64,000 nucleotides of DNA. Source: Streptomyces sp. Alt3 (GTDB lineage: Bacteria; Actinomycetota; Actinomycetes; Streptomycetales; Streptomycetaceae). The stretch lies in the NCBI RefSeq assembly GCF_030719215.1, contig NZ_CP120983.1:6262001-6326000 (forward strand), given 5' to 3'. This document shows, piece after piece, positions 34,177 through 43,635 of this stretch (position 1 is its first letter; every line of letters begins with the position of its first letter). The position numbers and the translations under genes were made by a program. The notes beneath the pieces are model-generated. The model worked only from the letters and a program-made list of their open reading frames with translations. It was not told the origin of the DNA and ran no database searches.

Positions 34177-36888
34177 GTGGCTGAGACGGCATCGAAGAAC
34201 ACGGCAGACAACCGACCGCGCCTGCTCCTGATGGACGGGCACTCCCTGGCGTACCGGGCGTTCTTCGCCCTGCCCGCGGAGAACTTCACGACGGCGACGG
34301 GGCAGCCGACGAATGCCGTGTACGGCTTCATGTCGATGCTGGCGAACACGCTGCGCGACGAGGCGCCCACGCATTTCGCCGTCGCGTTCGACGTGTCCCG
34401 CAAGACGTGGCGTGCGCAGGAGTTCCCGGAGTACAAGGCGAACCGTTCCAAGACCCCCGACGAGTTCAAGGGGCAGGTCGAGCTCATCGGCGAGCTGCTG
34501 GACGCGATGCACGCCGACCGGTTCGCCGTGGACGGTTTCGAGGCGGACGACGTGATCGCGACGCTGGCCACGCAGGCCGAGGCGGCGGGCTTCGAGGTGC
34601 TGATCGTCACGGGTGACCGGGACTCGTTCCAGCTGATCACGGACAACGTGACGGTGCTCTACCCGACGAAGGGTGTCTCTGAGCTGACGCGCTTCACCCC
34701 GGAGAAGGTCCAGGAGAAGTACGGGCTCACGCCCGGCCAGTATCCGGACTTCGCGGCGCTGCGCGGCGACCCGTCGGACAACCTTCCCGGTATCCCCGGT
34801 GTGGGTGAGAAGACGGCGGCGAAGTGGATCAACCAGTTCGGTTCGTTCGCGGAGCTGGTCGAGCGCGCCGACGAGGTGAAGGGCAAGGCCGGCCAGAATT
34901 TCCGGGACCACCTGGACGCGGTGAAGATGAACCGCGTGCTGACCGAGATGGTCCGTGACGTGGAGCTGCCGAAGGTGCCGGCGGAGCTGGAGCGCGCCCC
35001 GTACGACCGCACGGCGGTCACGGGTGTGCTGGACGTCCTGGAGATCCGTAATCCGAGCCTGCGTGAGCGGCTGCTCGCGGTCGACCCGGGCGCGGAGGAC
35101 GCGGGCCCGCCGGAGCCGGCGGCCGGCATCGAGCTGGACGGGGTCGTGCTGGGGTCGGGTGAGGTCGCCCCGTGGCTGGAGGCCCGTGGCGGGCAGCCGC
35201 TCGGTGTGATGAGCGTCGACACGTGGTCCCTGGGCTCCGGCACGGTCACGGAGATCGCGCTCGCCGCCGCCGACGGGGCCGCCGCCTGGCTGGACCCGGC
35301 GGAGCTCGGTGAGGCCGACGAGCAGGCACTGGCCGCGTGGCTCGCGGACCCGGGGCAGCCCAAGGTCCTGCACAACGCCAAGAACGCCCTGCGGGTCTTC
35401 CCCGAGCAGGGCTGGCGGCTGGAGGGCATCACCATGGACACGGCGCTCGCCGCCTATCTGGTGAAGCCGGGCCGCCGCTCCTTCGCCCTGGACGCGCTGG
35501 CCGTGGAATACCTCGGACGGGAGCTGGCGCCGGCGCCCGCGTCCGGCGGGCAGCTGGCCTTCGGCGCGGACGACCGTGCGGAGGCCGACGCCCTCATGGC
35601 GCAGGCCCGCGCGGTGCTGGACCTGGGGGACGCGTTCACGGCGCGTCTGAAGGAGGTCGGTGCCACCGAGCTGCTGTACGACATGGAGCTGCCGACGTCG
35701 ATCATGCTGGCCCGGCTGGAGCGGCACGGCATCGCCGCCGACCGGGCCCATCTGGAGGGCATGGAGCAGCAGTTCGCCGGTGCGGTGCAGCAGGCGGTGA
35801 AGGAGGCGCACGCCGCGGTGGGCCGTGAGTTCAACCTCGGCTCGCCCAAGCAGCTCCAGGAGGTCCTCTTCGGCGAGCTGGCCCTGCCGAAGACGAAGAA
35901 GACCAAGACGGGATACACGACCGACGCGGACGCGTTGGCCTGGCTGGCCGCGCAGACCGAGCACGAGCTGCCGGTGATCATGCTGCGCCACCGGGAGCAG
36001 GCGAAGCTGAGGGTCACCGTCGAGGGCCTGATCAAGACGATCGCCGCGGACGGCCGTATCCACACCACGTTCAACCAGACGGTCGCGGCGACGGGCCGGC
36101 TCTCCTCCACCGAACCCAACCTGCAGAACATCCCCGTCCGTACGGACGAGGGGCGCGCGATCCGCCGCGGGTTCGTCGTCGGTGAGGGCTTCGAGACGCT
36201 GATGACGGCCGACTACAGCCAGATCGAGCTGCGGGTGATGGCGCACCTCTCCGAGGACGCCGGTCTGATCGAGGCGTTCACCTCCGGGGAGGATCTGCAC
36301 ACGACGGTCGCCTCGCAGGTCTTCGGCGTCGAGAAGTCGGCCGTCGACGCGGAGATGCGCCGCAAGATCAAGGCGATGTCGTACGGCCTGGCCTACGGGC
36401 TCTCCGCGTTCGGTCTGTCCCAGCAGCTGAACATCGAGGCCGGCGAGGCGCGTGGGCTGATGGACACCTACTTCCTGCGGTTCGGCGGGGTGCGCGACTA
36501 TCTGCACCGCGTCGTGGAGGAGGCCAGGGCCACCGGGTACACGGAGACGATCCTCGGCCGCCGCCGCTACCTCCCGGACCTGAACAGTGACAACCGTCAG
36601 CGCCGCGAGGCCGCCGAGCGGATGGCGCTGAACGCCCCGATCCAGGGGACCGCGGCCGACATCGTGAAGGTCGCGATGCTCCATGTGGACCGGGCGCTGA
36701 CGGAGGCGGAGCTGACGTCACGGATGCTGCTCCAGGTGCACGACGAAATCGTCCTGGAGATCGCGAAGGGCGAGCGGGAGCAGGTCGAGGAGATCCTGCG
36801 CCGGGAGATGTCCACGGCGGTCGAACTTCGTGCGCCGCTGGACGTGTCGGTCGGTGTCGGTACGGACTGGGAGACGGCCGCGCACTAG
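34177..36888 (+). CDS. polA: DNA polymerase I
   Basis: 903 residues. The 5'-3' nuclease domain (about 1-290, with DGHSLAYRAFFA, FDVSRKTWR and GDRDSFQL), a 3'-5' exonuclease-like domain (about 300-500) and the polymerase domain (about 520-903) are in the usual order. Polymerase acids D679 (DYSQIELRV) and D856 (VHDE) are intact. In the exonuclease domain the usual DTE of motif I reads DTW (348-350) and the motif II aspartate is replaced (NAKNAL), so proofreading is probably lost. It fills gaps in repair and Okazaki processing. I chose the GTG at 34177 over the ATG at 34147 because the protein then begins like other streptomycete PolA proteins. Confidence 0.96.
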   Translation: MAETASKNTADNRPRLLLMDGHSLAYRAFFALPAENFTTATGQPTNAVYGFMSMLANTLRDEAPTHFAVAFDVSRKTWRAQEFPEYKANRSKTPDEFKGQVELIGELLDAMHADRFAVDGFEADDVIATLATQAEAAGFEVLIVTGDRDSFQLITDNVTVLYPTKGVSELTRFTPEKVQEKYGLTPGQYPDFAALRGDPSDNLPGIPGVGEKTAAKWINQFGSFAELVERADEVKGKAGQNFRDHLDAVKMNRVLTEMVRDVELPKVPAELERAPYDRTAVTGVLDVLEIRNPSLRERLLAVDPGAEDAGPPEPAAGIELDGVVLGSGEVAPWLEARGGQPLGVMSVDTWSLGSGTVTEIALAAADGAAAWLDPAELGEADEQALAAWLADPGQPKVLHNAKNALRVFPEQGWRLEGITMDTALAAYLVKPGRRSFALDALAVEYLGRELAPAPASGGQLAFGADDRAEADALMAQARAVLDLGDAFTARLKEVGATELLYDMELPTSIMLARLERHGIAADRAHLEGMEQQFAGAVQQAVKEAHAAVGREFNLGSPKQLQEVLFGELALPKTKKTKTGYTTDADALAWLAAQTEHELPVIMLRHREQAKLRVTVEGLIKTIAADGRIHTTFNQTVAATGRLSSTEPNLQNIPVRTDEGRAIRRGFVVGEGFETLMTADYSQIELRVMAHLSEDAGLIEAFTSGEDLHTTVASQVFGVEKSAVDAEMRRKIKAMSYGLAYGLSAFGLSQQLNIEAGEARGLMDTYFLRFGGVRDYLHRVVEEARATGYTETILGRRRYLPDLNSDNRQRREAAERMALNAPIQGTAADIVKVAMLHVDRALTEAELTSRMLLQVHDEIVLEIAKGEREQVEEILRREMSTAVELRAPLDVSVGVGTDWETAAH

Positions 36889-36917
36889 CAGGGCCGGGCC
36901 CCGGTGCCGCGACGGCC

Positions 36918-37790
36918 TCAGCCGGCGTCGCGGCCCGCCGGGCGGGCCCCCGCGGTGCCCGGGCGCGGACCCTCCTGCGGCGGGGGCCCGGTCGGCCGCC
37001 GCAGCCGCATCCACGCCCCGTACAGCACGAGGCCGGCGGCCAGGCCCGCACCCGCGCCGAAGCAGGCCGTCGGGATGATGTCGAGGGGTGTGTCGACGTG
37101 CCCGAAGTGGGCGTACCAGCGTGCGCACCGGTGGGCGGTTCCCAGCAGGACGCACAGTGCGAGGAGCGTGCGGGCCCACCCTCGTTCGCGCCGGGTCAGC
37201 ACCGGCACGGACGCGGGTGAGGGGACGGGTCCGACGCGCCGCAGGCCCGTGTACGTGAACCAGGCCAGGACCGTCAGTGCCACGGCCGAACTGCCGTACT
37301 GCACGACCTGGAACACCGGGTGGCCGCCGATGCTCCCGTTCAGGGCGGGGATCAGCTCGGTGCCCCACCGGTCGTGGTGTGTGAAGGCGTCCCACACGAC
37401 GTGGGTGCCCGAGCCGATGACCGCGGACAGGACGAACCACGCGACCTCGGTGAGGACCGGGCGGCCGGGCTGCCGGGGCCTTCCCCGCAGGAAGGTGTGC
37501 ACGCGCCCCCGCGCCGCCCGGGGCAGCAGCGCGACGAGCGGTTCGCGCAGCATCAGCCACACTGCCACCACGGCGCCGGTGACGAGGACGTCGACGGTGA
37601 ACACTCCCCACACGGAATGTGTCACCTCGCCGAACTCCATCGCCCCGGGGACGGCCGTGTCCGCGTAGTACGTCATGTCGGGCGCGAACGAGCCGGCGAC
37701 CAGGGCGGAGGCGACGAGAGGCCCACGACCCCGTCCGGACCTGCGGATTCCCGGGAGTACGGCTGCGGCGTGGCTGAGCGTGAACGGCAT
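36918..37790 (-). CDS. DUF4184-family membrane protein
   Basis: 290 residues starting MPFTLSHAA at the ATG 37790, the hallmark start of DUF4184. Seven or so membrane segments carry conserved histidines and acids (SHAA, FAPDMTYY, GTHVVWDAFTHHDRWG) that look like a metal site reminiscent of membrane-bound hydrolases of the YdjM/LexA-binding type. The function is unknown. It is convergent with polA, with only 29 bp between the stops. Confidence 0.82.
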   Translation of the reverse strand: MPFTLSHAAAVLPGIRRSGRGRGPLVASALVAGSFAPDMTYYADTAVPGAMEFGEVTHSVWGVFTVDVLVTGAVVAVWLMLREPLVALLPRAARGRVHTFLRGRPRQPGRPVLTEVAWFVLSAVIGSGTHVVWDAFTHHDRWGTELIPALNGSIGGHPVFQVVQYGSSAVALTVLAWFTYTGLRRVGPVPSPASVPVLTRRERGWARTLLALCVLLGTAHRCARWYAHFGHVDTPLDIIPTACFGAGAGLAAGLVLYGAWMRLRRPTGPPPQEGPRPGTAGARPAGRDAG

Positions 37791-37977
37791 GGCGGCAAGT
37801 ATGCGTGAGCCCGTGTCACCCCCTCGGAGCACACCGGTGACTTGACGGCAGGGAAGCTGAGAAAACGGTAAGAAGCGGTCACGGACCAGTGTTCGGGCGG
37901 CGGGAGTTGCCGTAGGGTCGCCTGAGTCCTCGCGCTGGGGAGCGCGGGCAGCCGTCGACGGGGAGGGACCGACACGT

Positions 37978-39663
37978 ATGGCAGCGCAATTCGGCCGCAG
38001 ACTGCGCAGGGGGGCCACCACCACCGCGGTGGCCGCGGCCGCCGTGGCGGCTCTCTCCGCCTCCCAGGCTCCTGCGGCACCCCAGTCCGACAGCGCCGCG
38101 GGTGACCAGACCGCGGCCGGTGCGACGCCGTCCGGCGACAGCGCGGCCACGGGCAACTCGCCCTACCACACGGACCTTCCGCCACTGAACACGCCCAACA
38201 AGCCGGGCACGTCCGTGAACCTGCCGGTGACCGGCAGTGCCGAAGCGGGCATACCCGCCTCGGTCCTGGCCGCGTACAAGAAGGCGGAACAGGAGCTCGC
38301 GGGCACCGACGCCGCGTGCCGTCTGCCGTGGCAGCTGCTCGCCGCGATCGGCAAGGTCGAGTCGGGACAGGCCCGCGGCGGCAAGGTCGACGCGAACGGC
38401 ACCACCCTCTCCCCGATCCTCGGCCCGGCCCTCAACGGCCAGGGCTTCGCGCTGATCAAGGACACCGACGGCGGTGCCTACGACGGCGACTCGACCCACG
38501 ACCGCGCGGTCGGCCCCATGCAGTTCATCCCGTCCACCTGGGCCACCTGGGGCCAGGACGGCAACGGCGACGGGCGCAAGGACCCCAACAACATCCACGA
38601 CGCCGCACTCGCGGCGGGCCGCTACCTCTGTGCCGGGACCCGCGACCTCTCGGTCGCCGCGGACCTCGACCGGGCGGTGCTGAGCTACAACCACTCGACG
38701 GAGTACCTGCGCACGGTGCGCTCCTGGTTCGATTACTACAAGCGCGGCACCCACGAGGTCCCGGACGGCACGGGAGTCCTCCCGGCGGACACCGGCGGCA
38801 GCATCACATCCCCGTCCCCCACTCCCACGACCCCCACCCCCGGCGGTGGTACGTCCCCGAGCCCCACCCCGAGCCCGTCGACGCCCGGCGGCGGTACGTC
38901 CCAGAGCCCCACCCCCACGACTCCGCCCACGACGACACCGCCCACGACGAAGCCGCCGACGCCCACCCCGTCCGAGACGTTCGGCAGCCTCGTCGACGCG
39001 GGCACCGGAACCCTCACCGCCACGGCGGGCGAGGCGTTCGGCGAGCGCGTCACGGTCAGGGCGAAGAACAAGCTCGGCAAGCCGCTCGCCAGGACCTCGG
39101 TCACCTTCGCCCTCGTCGGCGGCACGGACGCCCGCTTCACCGGCGGGAAGAGCACCGTGACCCTGACCACCGGAGCCGACGGCACCGTCACCGCACCCGT
39201 CCTGACGGCAGGTGAGAAGACGGGCCCCTTCAAGGTGACCGCGGTCGCCGGGACCACCGAGCCGCGCGCCCTGTCCTGGACCGCGACGGTCACCGCCCGC
39301 GTCGCGGACACCATCGCCCTCACCGGCGACAAGACCCTGACGGCCGCCCCCGGCGCCGAGTTCGCCGACCGCGTCGAGGTCAGGACCACGTACAAGGGCA
39401 CGGCGGTCGCGGACACCGCGGTCACCGCCACGATGATCACCGACGCGGAGACGCCCGCCGAGAACGACAAGGGTCCGTACTTCAAGGACGCGGACGGCAA
39501 CCCCGTGCGCACCCTGGACCTGACGACCGGCGCCGACGGGGCCCTGGAACTCCCGAAGATCTACGCCGACGACACCGAGGGCACCTACACCCTGCGGCTC
39601 ACCACCGCGAGCGGCGCCACGGTGACCGTCGAGCTGAAGGTCGAGGCCGCCCCGGCGGCCTGA
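37978..39663 (+). CDS. Secreted lytic transglycosylase with Ig-like repeats
   Basis: 561 residues. A signal peptide (RRLRRGATTTAVAAAAVAALSA, cut near 34) leads to an SLT/MltB-type lysozyme-fold domain (about 90-262) with the catalytic glutamate E128 (IGKVES) and the GPMQFIPSTW motif. A Pro/Thr/Ser linker (about 270-330) joins two bacterial Ig-like modules (about 334-450 and 450-560), probably wall-binding or spacer domains. It would cleave peptidoglycan outside the cell during growth or spore germination. The preceding 187-bp leader is rather long; I looked for a c-di-AMP (ydaO-type) riboswitch and could not support one. Confidence 0.9.
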   Translation: MAAQFGRRLRRGATTTAVAAAAVAALSASQAPAAPQSDSAAGDQTAAGATPSGDSAATGNSPYHTDLPPLNTPNKPGTSVNLPVTGSAEAGIPASVLAAYKKAEQELAGTDAACRLPWQLLAAIGKVESGQARGGKVDANGTTLSPILGPALNGQGFALIKDTDGGAYDGDSTHDRAVGPMQFIPSTWATWGQDGNGDGRKDPNNIHDAALAAGRYLCAGTRDLSVAADLDRAVLSYNHSTEYLRTVRSWFDYYKRGTHEVPDGTGVLPADTGGSITSPSPTPTTPTPGGGTSPSPTPSPSTPGGGTSQSPTPTTPPTTTPPTTKPPTPTPSETFGSLVDAGTGTLTATAGEAFGERVTVRAKNKLGKPLARTSVTFALVGGTDARFTGGKSTVTLTTGADGTVTAPVLTAGEKTGPFKVTAVAGTTEPRALSWTATVTARVADTIALTGDKTLTAAPGAEFADRVEVRTTYKGTAVADTAVTATMITDAETPAENDKGPYFKDADGNPVRTLDLTTGADGALELPKIYADDTEGTYTLRLTTASGATVTVELKVEAAPAA

Positions 39664-39732
39664 ACCGTGCCGGGGCCGGGAAGCACCCCGGCCCGGCGGG
39701 GCGACCGGAACGGGCGCGGCCCTGCCACCGGT

Positions 39733-39807
39733 GGCGCGTCCGGCGGTGCGTGGTGCGCGCCGGCGGTTCGCGGTGCGCTCCGGCGGTTCGCGCGGTGCGC
39801 TCCGGCG
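39733..39807. repeat. Imperfect ~20-bp tandem repeat between convergent genes
   Basis: Three to four degenerate copies of a unit like CGGTGCGCTCCGGCGGTTCG fill most of the 201-bp gap between the transglycosylase and hrpB stops. The gap also holds a bulged hairpin near 39669-39701 that could terminate transcription. Confidence 0.7.
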
Positions 39808-39864
39808 AGGCCGGGGAGCGCTCCGGCCTTACGTCGTGGACTCCGGTAGGCCGCTCCGCGTTCC

Positions 39865-42366
39865 TCAGTCCCGGCGCAGCCGTGCCGAGGTGAAGCGGGT
39901 CGCCTCCGTCGTCGTGGGGTCCTCGGGCCACGGGTGCTTCGGGTAGCGGCCGCGCAGCTCCGCCCGTACGTCCCGGTACCCCTCCCGCCAGAAGGACGCC
40001 AGGTCCGCCGTCACCGCCGCCGGGCGGCCGGCGGGGGACAACAGGTGCACCAGCACGGGCACCCCGGCCACCCGGGGGGTCTCGCCCAGCCCGAAGAGCT
40101 CCTGGAGCTTCACCGCGAGCACGGGCTGCTCGCCGGCGTAATCCACCCGTACCCGGGACCCGCTCGGCACCTCGATCCGCTCCGGGGCCAGCTCGTCGAG
40201 CCGGGCCGCGTCGCCCGTCGCCCACGGCAGCAGACGCCGCACGGCCTGTCCGGCGTCGATCCGCGCCAGGTCCGCGCGGCGCCCGGCCCGCGACAGCTCG
40301 GGCTCCAGCCACTCGTCGGCCCGCGCCAGCAGCGCGCCGTCCGACACATCGGGCCACGGCTGCCCCAGCACCCGGTGCAGGAACGCGAGCCGCTCCCGCA
40401 GCTGCCCGGCGTCCCTCGTCCACCGCAACAGCCCCGGCCCCTCACGCCGCAGCCCCTCCAGCAGCGCCCCGCGCACCAGCTCGGGGGCCGGAGCGCGCAG
40501 CGCCCGCACGGACAGTTCCACCGCCCCGAGGCGTTCCACCGAGCGCGCCACCACGTCGCCGTCCGCCCAGCGGACCTCCTCGCCGGAGAACAGCAGGTGC
40601 CCCGCGGCCAGCCGCGCGGTCGCCTCGTCGACGACGGCGGCCAGCCGAACCCGGGCGGACGCGGCATGGGCCGGCCGGTCGGCGACCGCGACCGCCAGCC
40701 ACCCGGCGCTGCGCAGCCGTGAGCCGTCCCCCAGCTGCGCGCCCGTACCCGACGCCATCAGGAACGCCCCCTCGCCCCGGGCCCGCGCCACGCGCTCGGG
40801 GAACGCCAGCGCCGCCACCAGGCCCACGGCCACGTCGTCCGGACCGCCGTCCCCGGCCCCCGAGGAGCCGAGGGACCCCGAGAGCCGTCTGACCTCCTGC
40901 CGCCAGCGAGCGGCGTAGCCGTCGCCGCCTCGCCGCGCCGTGCGCAACGCGTGCGCCAGGTCGTCGCCGTACTCCCGCGGCGGCTCCTCGCTCAACAGCG
41001 CCACCACCTCCGCGGCCCGGCGCCCGCCCACCTCGTCCGCGCCGTCCAGGAGGGCCCGGGCCAGCCTGGGGTGCAGGCCGATCCTGGACATCCGGACGCC
41101 CCGGTCCGTCGCCCGTCCCGTCGCGTCCACCGCGCCGACCGCGGCCAGCACCTCGTGTGCCGCGCCCAGGGCCCCGGCCGGAGGCGGGTCCAGGAGCGCG
41201 AGCCCGGAGGCGTCCGGATCGCCCCAGCACGCCGCCTGCAGCGCGAATGCCGCGAGGTCGGCCACCTTGATCTCGGGGGAGGGGAACGCGGCGAGGCGCC
41301 CGTCCTCGGCCTGCTCCCAGCAGCGGTACACGGCACCCGGGGCCTCGCGCCCCGCGCGGCCCGCCCGCTGGCGGCCCGACGCCCGCGACGCCCGCACGGT
41401 CGTCAGCGCGCTCAGCCCCCGGGCGTGGTCGGTACGCGGTTCCCGGGCGAGCCCCGAGTCCACGACGACCCGCACACCCGGCACCGTGAGGGAGGACTCC
41501 GCGACGGAGGTCGCCAGGACCACCCGGCGTCCGCCGGACGCACCGGAGAGCACCGCGTCCTGCACGGCGGCCGGGGCGCGCCCGTGCACCTGGAGCACCT
41601 CGGCGTCCACACCGGCGAGCTGTCCGGCGACCCGGCCGATCTCGCCGACACCGGGCAGGAAGCACAGGACGTCGCCGTCCCGCTCGGCGAGCGCCCGGCG
41701 CACCACCGAGGCCACGTGCGTCAGCAGGGCCGGGTCCACCCGCATCCCGTGCGGCGGCCTGACGGTCCCGGCGGGCGGCGCCCACACCACCTCGACCGGA
41801 TGCGACACGCCGTGCGCCTCCACCACGGGCGCGTCGCCGAGCAGGCGCGCCCAGCCTTCGGCGTCCGTCGTCGCCGAGGCCGCGACCAGACGCAGGTCCG
41901 GCCTGATCGTTTCCCGCACGTCGAGCAGGAACGCGGCGGCCGTGTCCGCGTCCAGATGACGCTCGTGGCACTCGTCGACGATCACCACGTCGACCCCGGC
42001 CAGTTCCTGGTCGCGCTGCAGGCGCTGGAGCAGCACCCCGGTGGTCACGACCTCCACCACCGTGTCCGGTCCCACCACCCGCTCACCGCGCACGGTGAAA
42101 CCGACCCGCCCGCCGGTCCGCTCGCCGAGCAGCCACGCCATCCGCCTCGCCGCGGCCCGGGCCGCGATCCGGCGGGGCTCGGCGACCAGCACCCGGCGGG
42201 CAGGGCCGCCCCCGGTCAGCCCGGCGAGCACCAGGGGGACGAGCGTCGTCTTCCCCGTCCCGGGCGGTGCGCAGAGCACCGCGGCGCCCCGCTCGTCGAG
42301 GGCCCGCTCCAGGGCGGGCACAGCGGTGCGTACGGGCAACTGGTCCAGGGCGTCGGTACGGATCAC
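39865..42366 (-). CDS. hrpB: ATP-dependent RNA helicase HrpB (DEAH family)
   Basis: 833 residues from GTG, the usual length. Walker A APPGTGKTT at 33-41, the DECH box in VIVDECHERH near 128, SATTD near 160, then a helicase C domain with the Q-x-x-GRAGR motif (RQRAGRAGREAPG) and the HrpB-specific C-terminal region. Bacterial HrpB enzymes are DExH RNA helicases whose targets are poorly known. The gene stands alone, between converging and same-strand neighbours. Confidence 0.94.
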   Translation of the reverse strand: MIRTDALDQLPVRTAVPALERALDERGAAVLCAPPGTGKTTLVPLVLAGLTGGGPARRVLVAEPRRIAARAAARRMAWLLGERTGGRVGFTVRGERVVGPDTVVEVVTTGVLLQRLQRDQELAGVDVVIVDECHERHLDADTAAAFLLDVRETIRPDLRLVAASATTDAEGWARLLGDAPVVEAHGVSHPVEVVWAPPAGTVRPPHGMRVDPALLTHVASVVRRALAERDGDVLCFLPGVGEIGRVAGQLAGVDAEVLQVHGRAPAAVQDAVLSGASGGRRVVLATSVAESSLTVPGVRVVVDSGLAREPRTDHARGLSALTTVRASRASGRQRAGRAGREAPGAVYRCWEQAEDGRLAAFPSPEIKVADLAAFALQAACWGDPDASGLALLDPPPAGALGAAHEVLAAVGAVDATGRATDRGVRMSRIGLHPRLARALLDGADEVGGRRAAEVVALLSEEPPREYGDDLAHALRTARRGGDGYAARWRQEVRRLSGSLGSSGAGDGGPDDVAVGLVAALAFPERVARARGEGAFLMASGTGAQLGDGSRLRSAGWLAVAVADRPAHAASARVRLAAVVDEATARLAAGHLLFSGEEVRWADGDVVARSVERLGAVELSVRALRAPAPELVRGALLEGLRREGPGLLRWTRDAGQLRERLAFLHRVLGQPWPDVSDGALLARADEWLEPELSRAGRRADLARIDAGQAVRRLLPWATGDAARLDELAPERIEVPSGSRVRVDYAGEQPVLAVKLQELFGLGETPRVAGVPVLVHLLSPAGRPAAVTADLASFWREGYRDVRAELRGRYPKHPWPEDPTTTEATRFTSARLRRD

Positions 42367-42412
42367 GCACCCAGTCTCGTACGCCGCCCCGTCGCCGCGG
42401 ACGGGGCGGTGC

Positions 42413-43240
42413 CTACGCGCCGTCCCGGCCGTCCCGCTCGCAGACGAAGATCGCCGTGCCGGGGATCAGGTTGCCGCGCAGCGGGGACCAGCCGCCCCAC
42501 TCCTGGTCGTTCCAGGCCGGCCATTCCGGTTCCACGAGGTCGACCAGCCGGAACCCGCCCGCCACCACGTCCCGGACCCGGTCGCCCAGCGTCCTGTGGT
42601 GTTCCACGTACACCGCGTCGCCGCGTTCGTCCTGCTCCACGTACGGCACACGGTCGAAGTAGGAGGCGGAGACGGACAGGCCCTCCGGCCCCGGTTCGTC
42701 GGGAAACGCCCAGCGGATCGGGTGCGTCACCGAGAACACCCAGCGGCCCCCCGGCCGCAGCACGCGGCGCACCTCGCGGAACACCTGGACGGGGTCGGCG
42801 ACGAAGGGCACCGCTCCGTAGGCGGAGCAGGCCAGGTCGAAGGAGCCGTCCCGGAACGGGAGCCGGCCGGCGTCCGCCTCCACCAGGGGGACGCCGCCGC
42901 CGATGCGCAGGGCGTGCTGGAGCTGGCGGTGGGAGAGGTCCAGGGCCACCGGCCGGGCGCCCCGGGCGGCGAGCCAGCGCGAGCACTGGGCGGCGCCCGC
43001 CCCGATCTCCAGGACGTCCATGTCCTTCAGGGCGTCCGCGGGGCCCAGCAGGGCCGCCTCGGCCTCGTCCAGCCCCTCGGGGCCCCAGACGAAGCGGTCG
43101 TCCCCGAGGAACGTCCCGTGGTCGCTCTGGTACTCGTCGGCGTTCCGGTCCCACCAGCCGCGGTTCGCCCGGCTGCTCTCCGCCTCACCGGCTTCACGCC
43201 GGGTCGCTTCGGGTTCGGAGTCGTAGGTCTCTTGGCTCAT
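42413..43240 (-). CDS. SAM-dependent methyltransferase, class I
   Basis: 275 residues. Motif I VLEIGAGAAQCSRWL near 75-89, an acidic loop PVALDLSH, and FDLACSAYGAVPFVADP are those of a Rossmann-fold small-molecule methyltransferase. The first 35 residues are charged and probably disordered. The substrate is unknown. It is divergent from rpsA, so its promoter shares the 395-bp upstream region. Confidence 0.88.
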   Translation of the reverse strand: MSQETYDSEPEATRREAGEAESSRANRGWWDRNADEYQSDHGTFLGDDRFVWGPEGLDEAEAALLGPADALKDMDVLEIGAGAAQCSRWLAARGARPVALDLSHRQLQHALRIGGGVPLVEADAGRLPFRDGSFDLACSAYGAVPFVADPVQVFREVRRVLRPGGRWVFSVTHPIRWAFPDEPGPEGLSVSASYFDRVPYVEQDERGDAVYVEHHRTLGDRVRDVVAGGFRLVDLVEPEWPAWNDQEWGGWSPLRGNLIPGTAIFVCERDGRDGA

Positions 43241-43410
43241 CGTGCCTGTCGTTGTAGTTTGCCTTCACCCGCCTCGTGCGGGTGCTCCTCGGCCCGTACG
43301 GGTGAGTACGGCCGTGTGCGCGCGACACACCGCTGAGACCGATGTGGCCTCGGTGAACGTGAGTTGTGCCGGGATTGGGGTGTTGTGCCCCGGGTGTGCG
43401 CCTTCGCGCA

Positions 43411-43439
43411 TTGACCCTGTCCGGCTGCCCCCGTATGCT
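43411..43439 (+). promoter_or_regulatory. Housekeeping promoter of rpsA
   Basis: TTGACC (43411-43416), exactly 17 nt, then TATGCT (43434-43439): the best housekeeping-type promoter in the window. The predicted start near 43446 gives an rpsA leader of about 190 nt. The rest of the 395-bp gap (43241-43635) shows no gene. Confidence 0.8.
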
Positions 43440-43454
43440 ACAAGTTGCGCCGCG

Positions 43455-43482
43455 AGCCTGCGCGCTTCAGACCTAGCAGGCT
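43455..43482 (+). promoter_or_regulatory. Hairpin in the rpsA leader
   Basis: AGCCTGC (43455-43461) pairs with GCAGGCT (43476-43482) soon after the predicted transcription start. Structured rpsA leaders mediate S1 autogenous control in enterobacteria; a similar role here is an inference. Confidence 0.45.
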
Positions 43483-43635
43483 GCGCTCGCGTCTGTTGCA
43501 TGTCCCCTCGGTTGTCGAGGCGCCTTTCCGGTCAGGTGGGGTGCTCTCCAGGCTGTCCGGCTTCTGCAGAGGCGATACGGGCTTACGGCGTAGCAGTACC
43601 TACGACTCACTGTCCGTACCGGAGCCCTTTCCCAC

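Noticed and set aside
37791..37977. Possible c-di-AMP (ydaO-type) riboswitch ahead of the lytic transglycosylase gene
   Set aside because: Wall-hydrolase genes in Streptomyces often have one, but I could not find the conserved core elements here.
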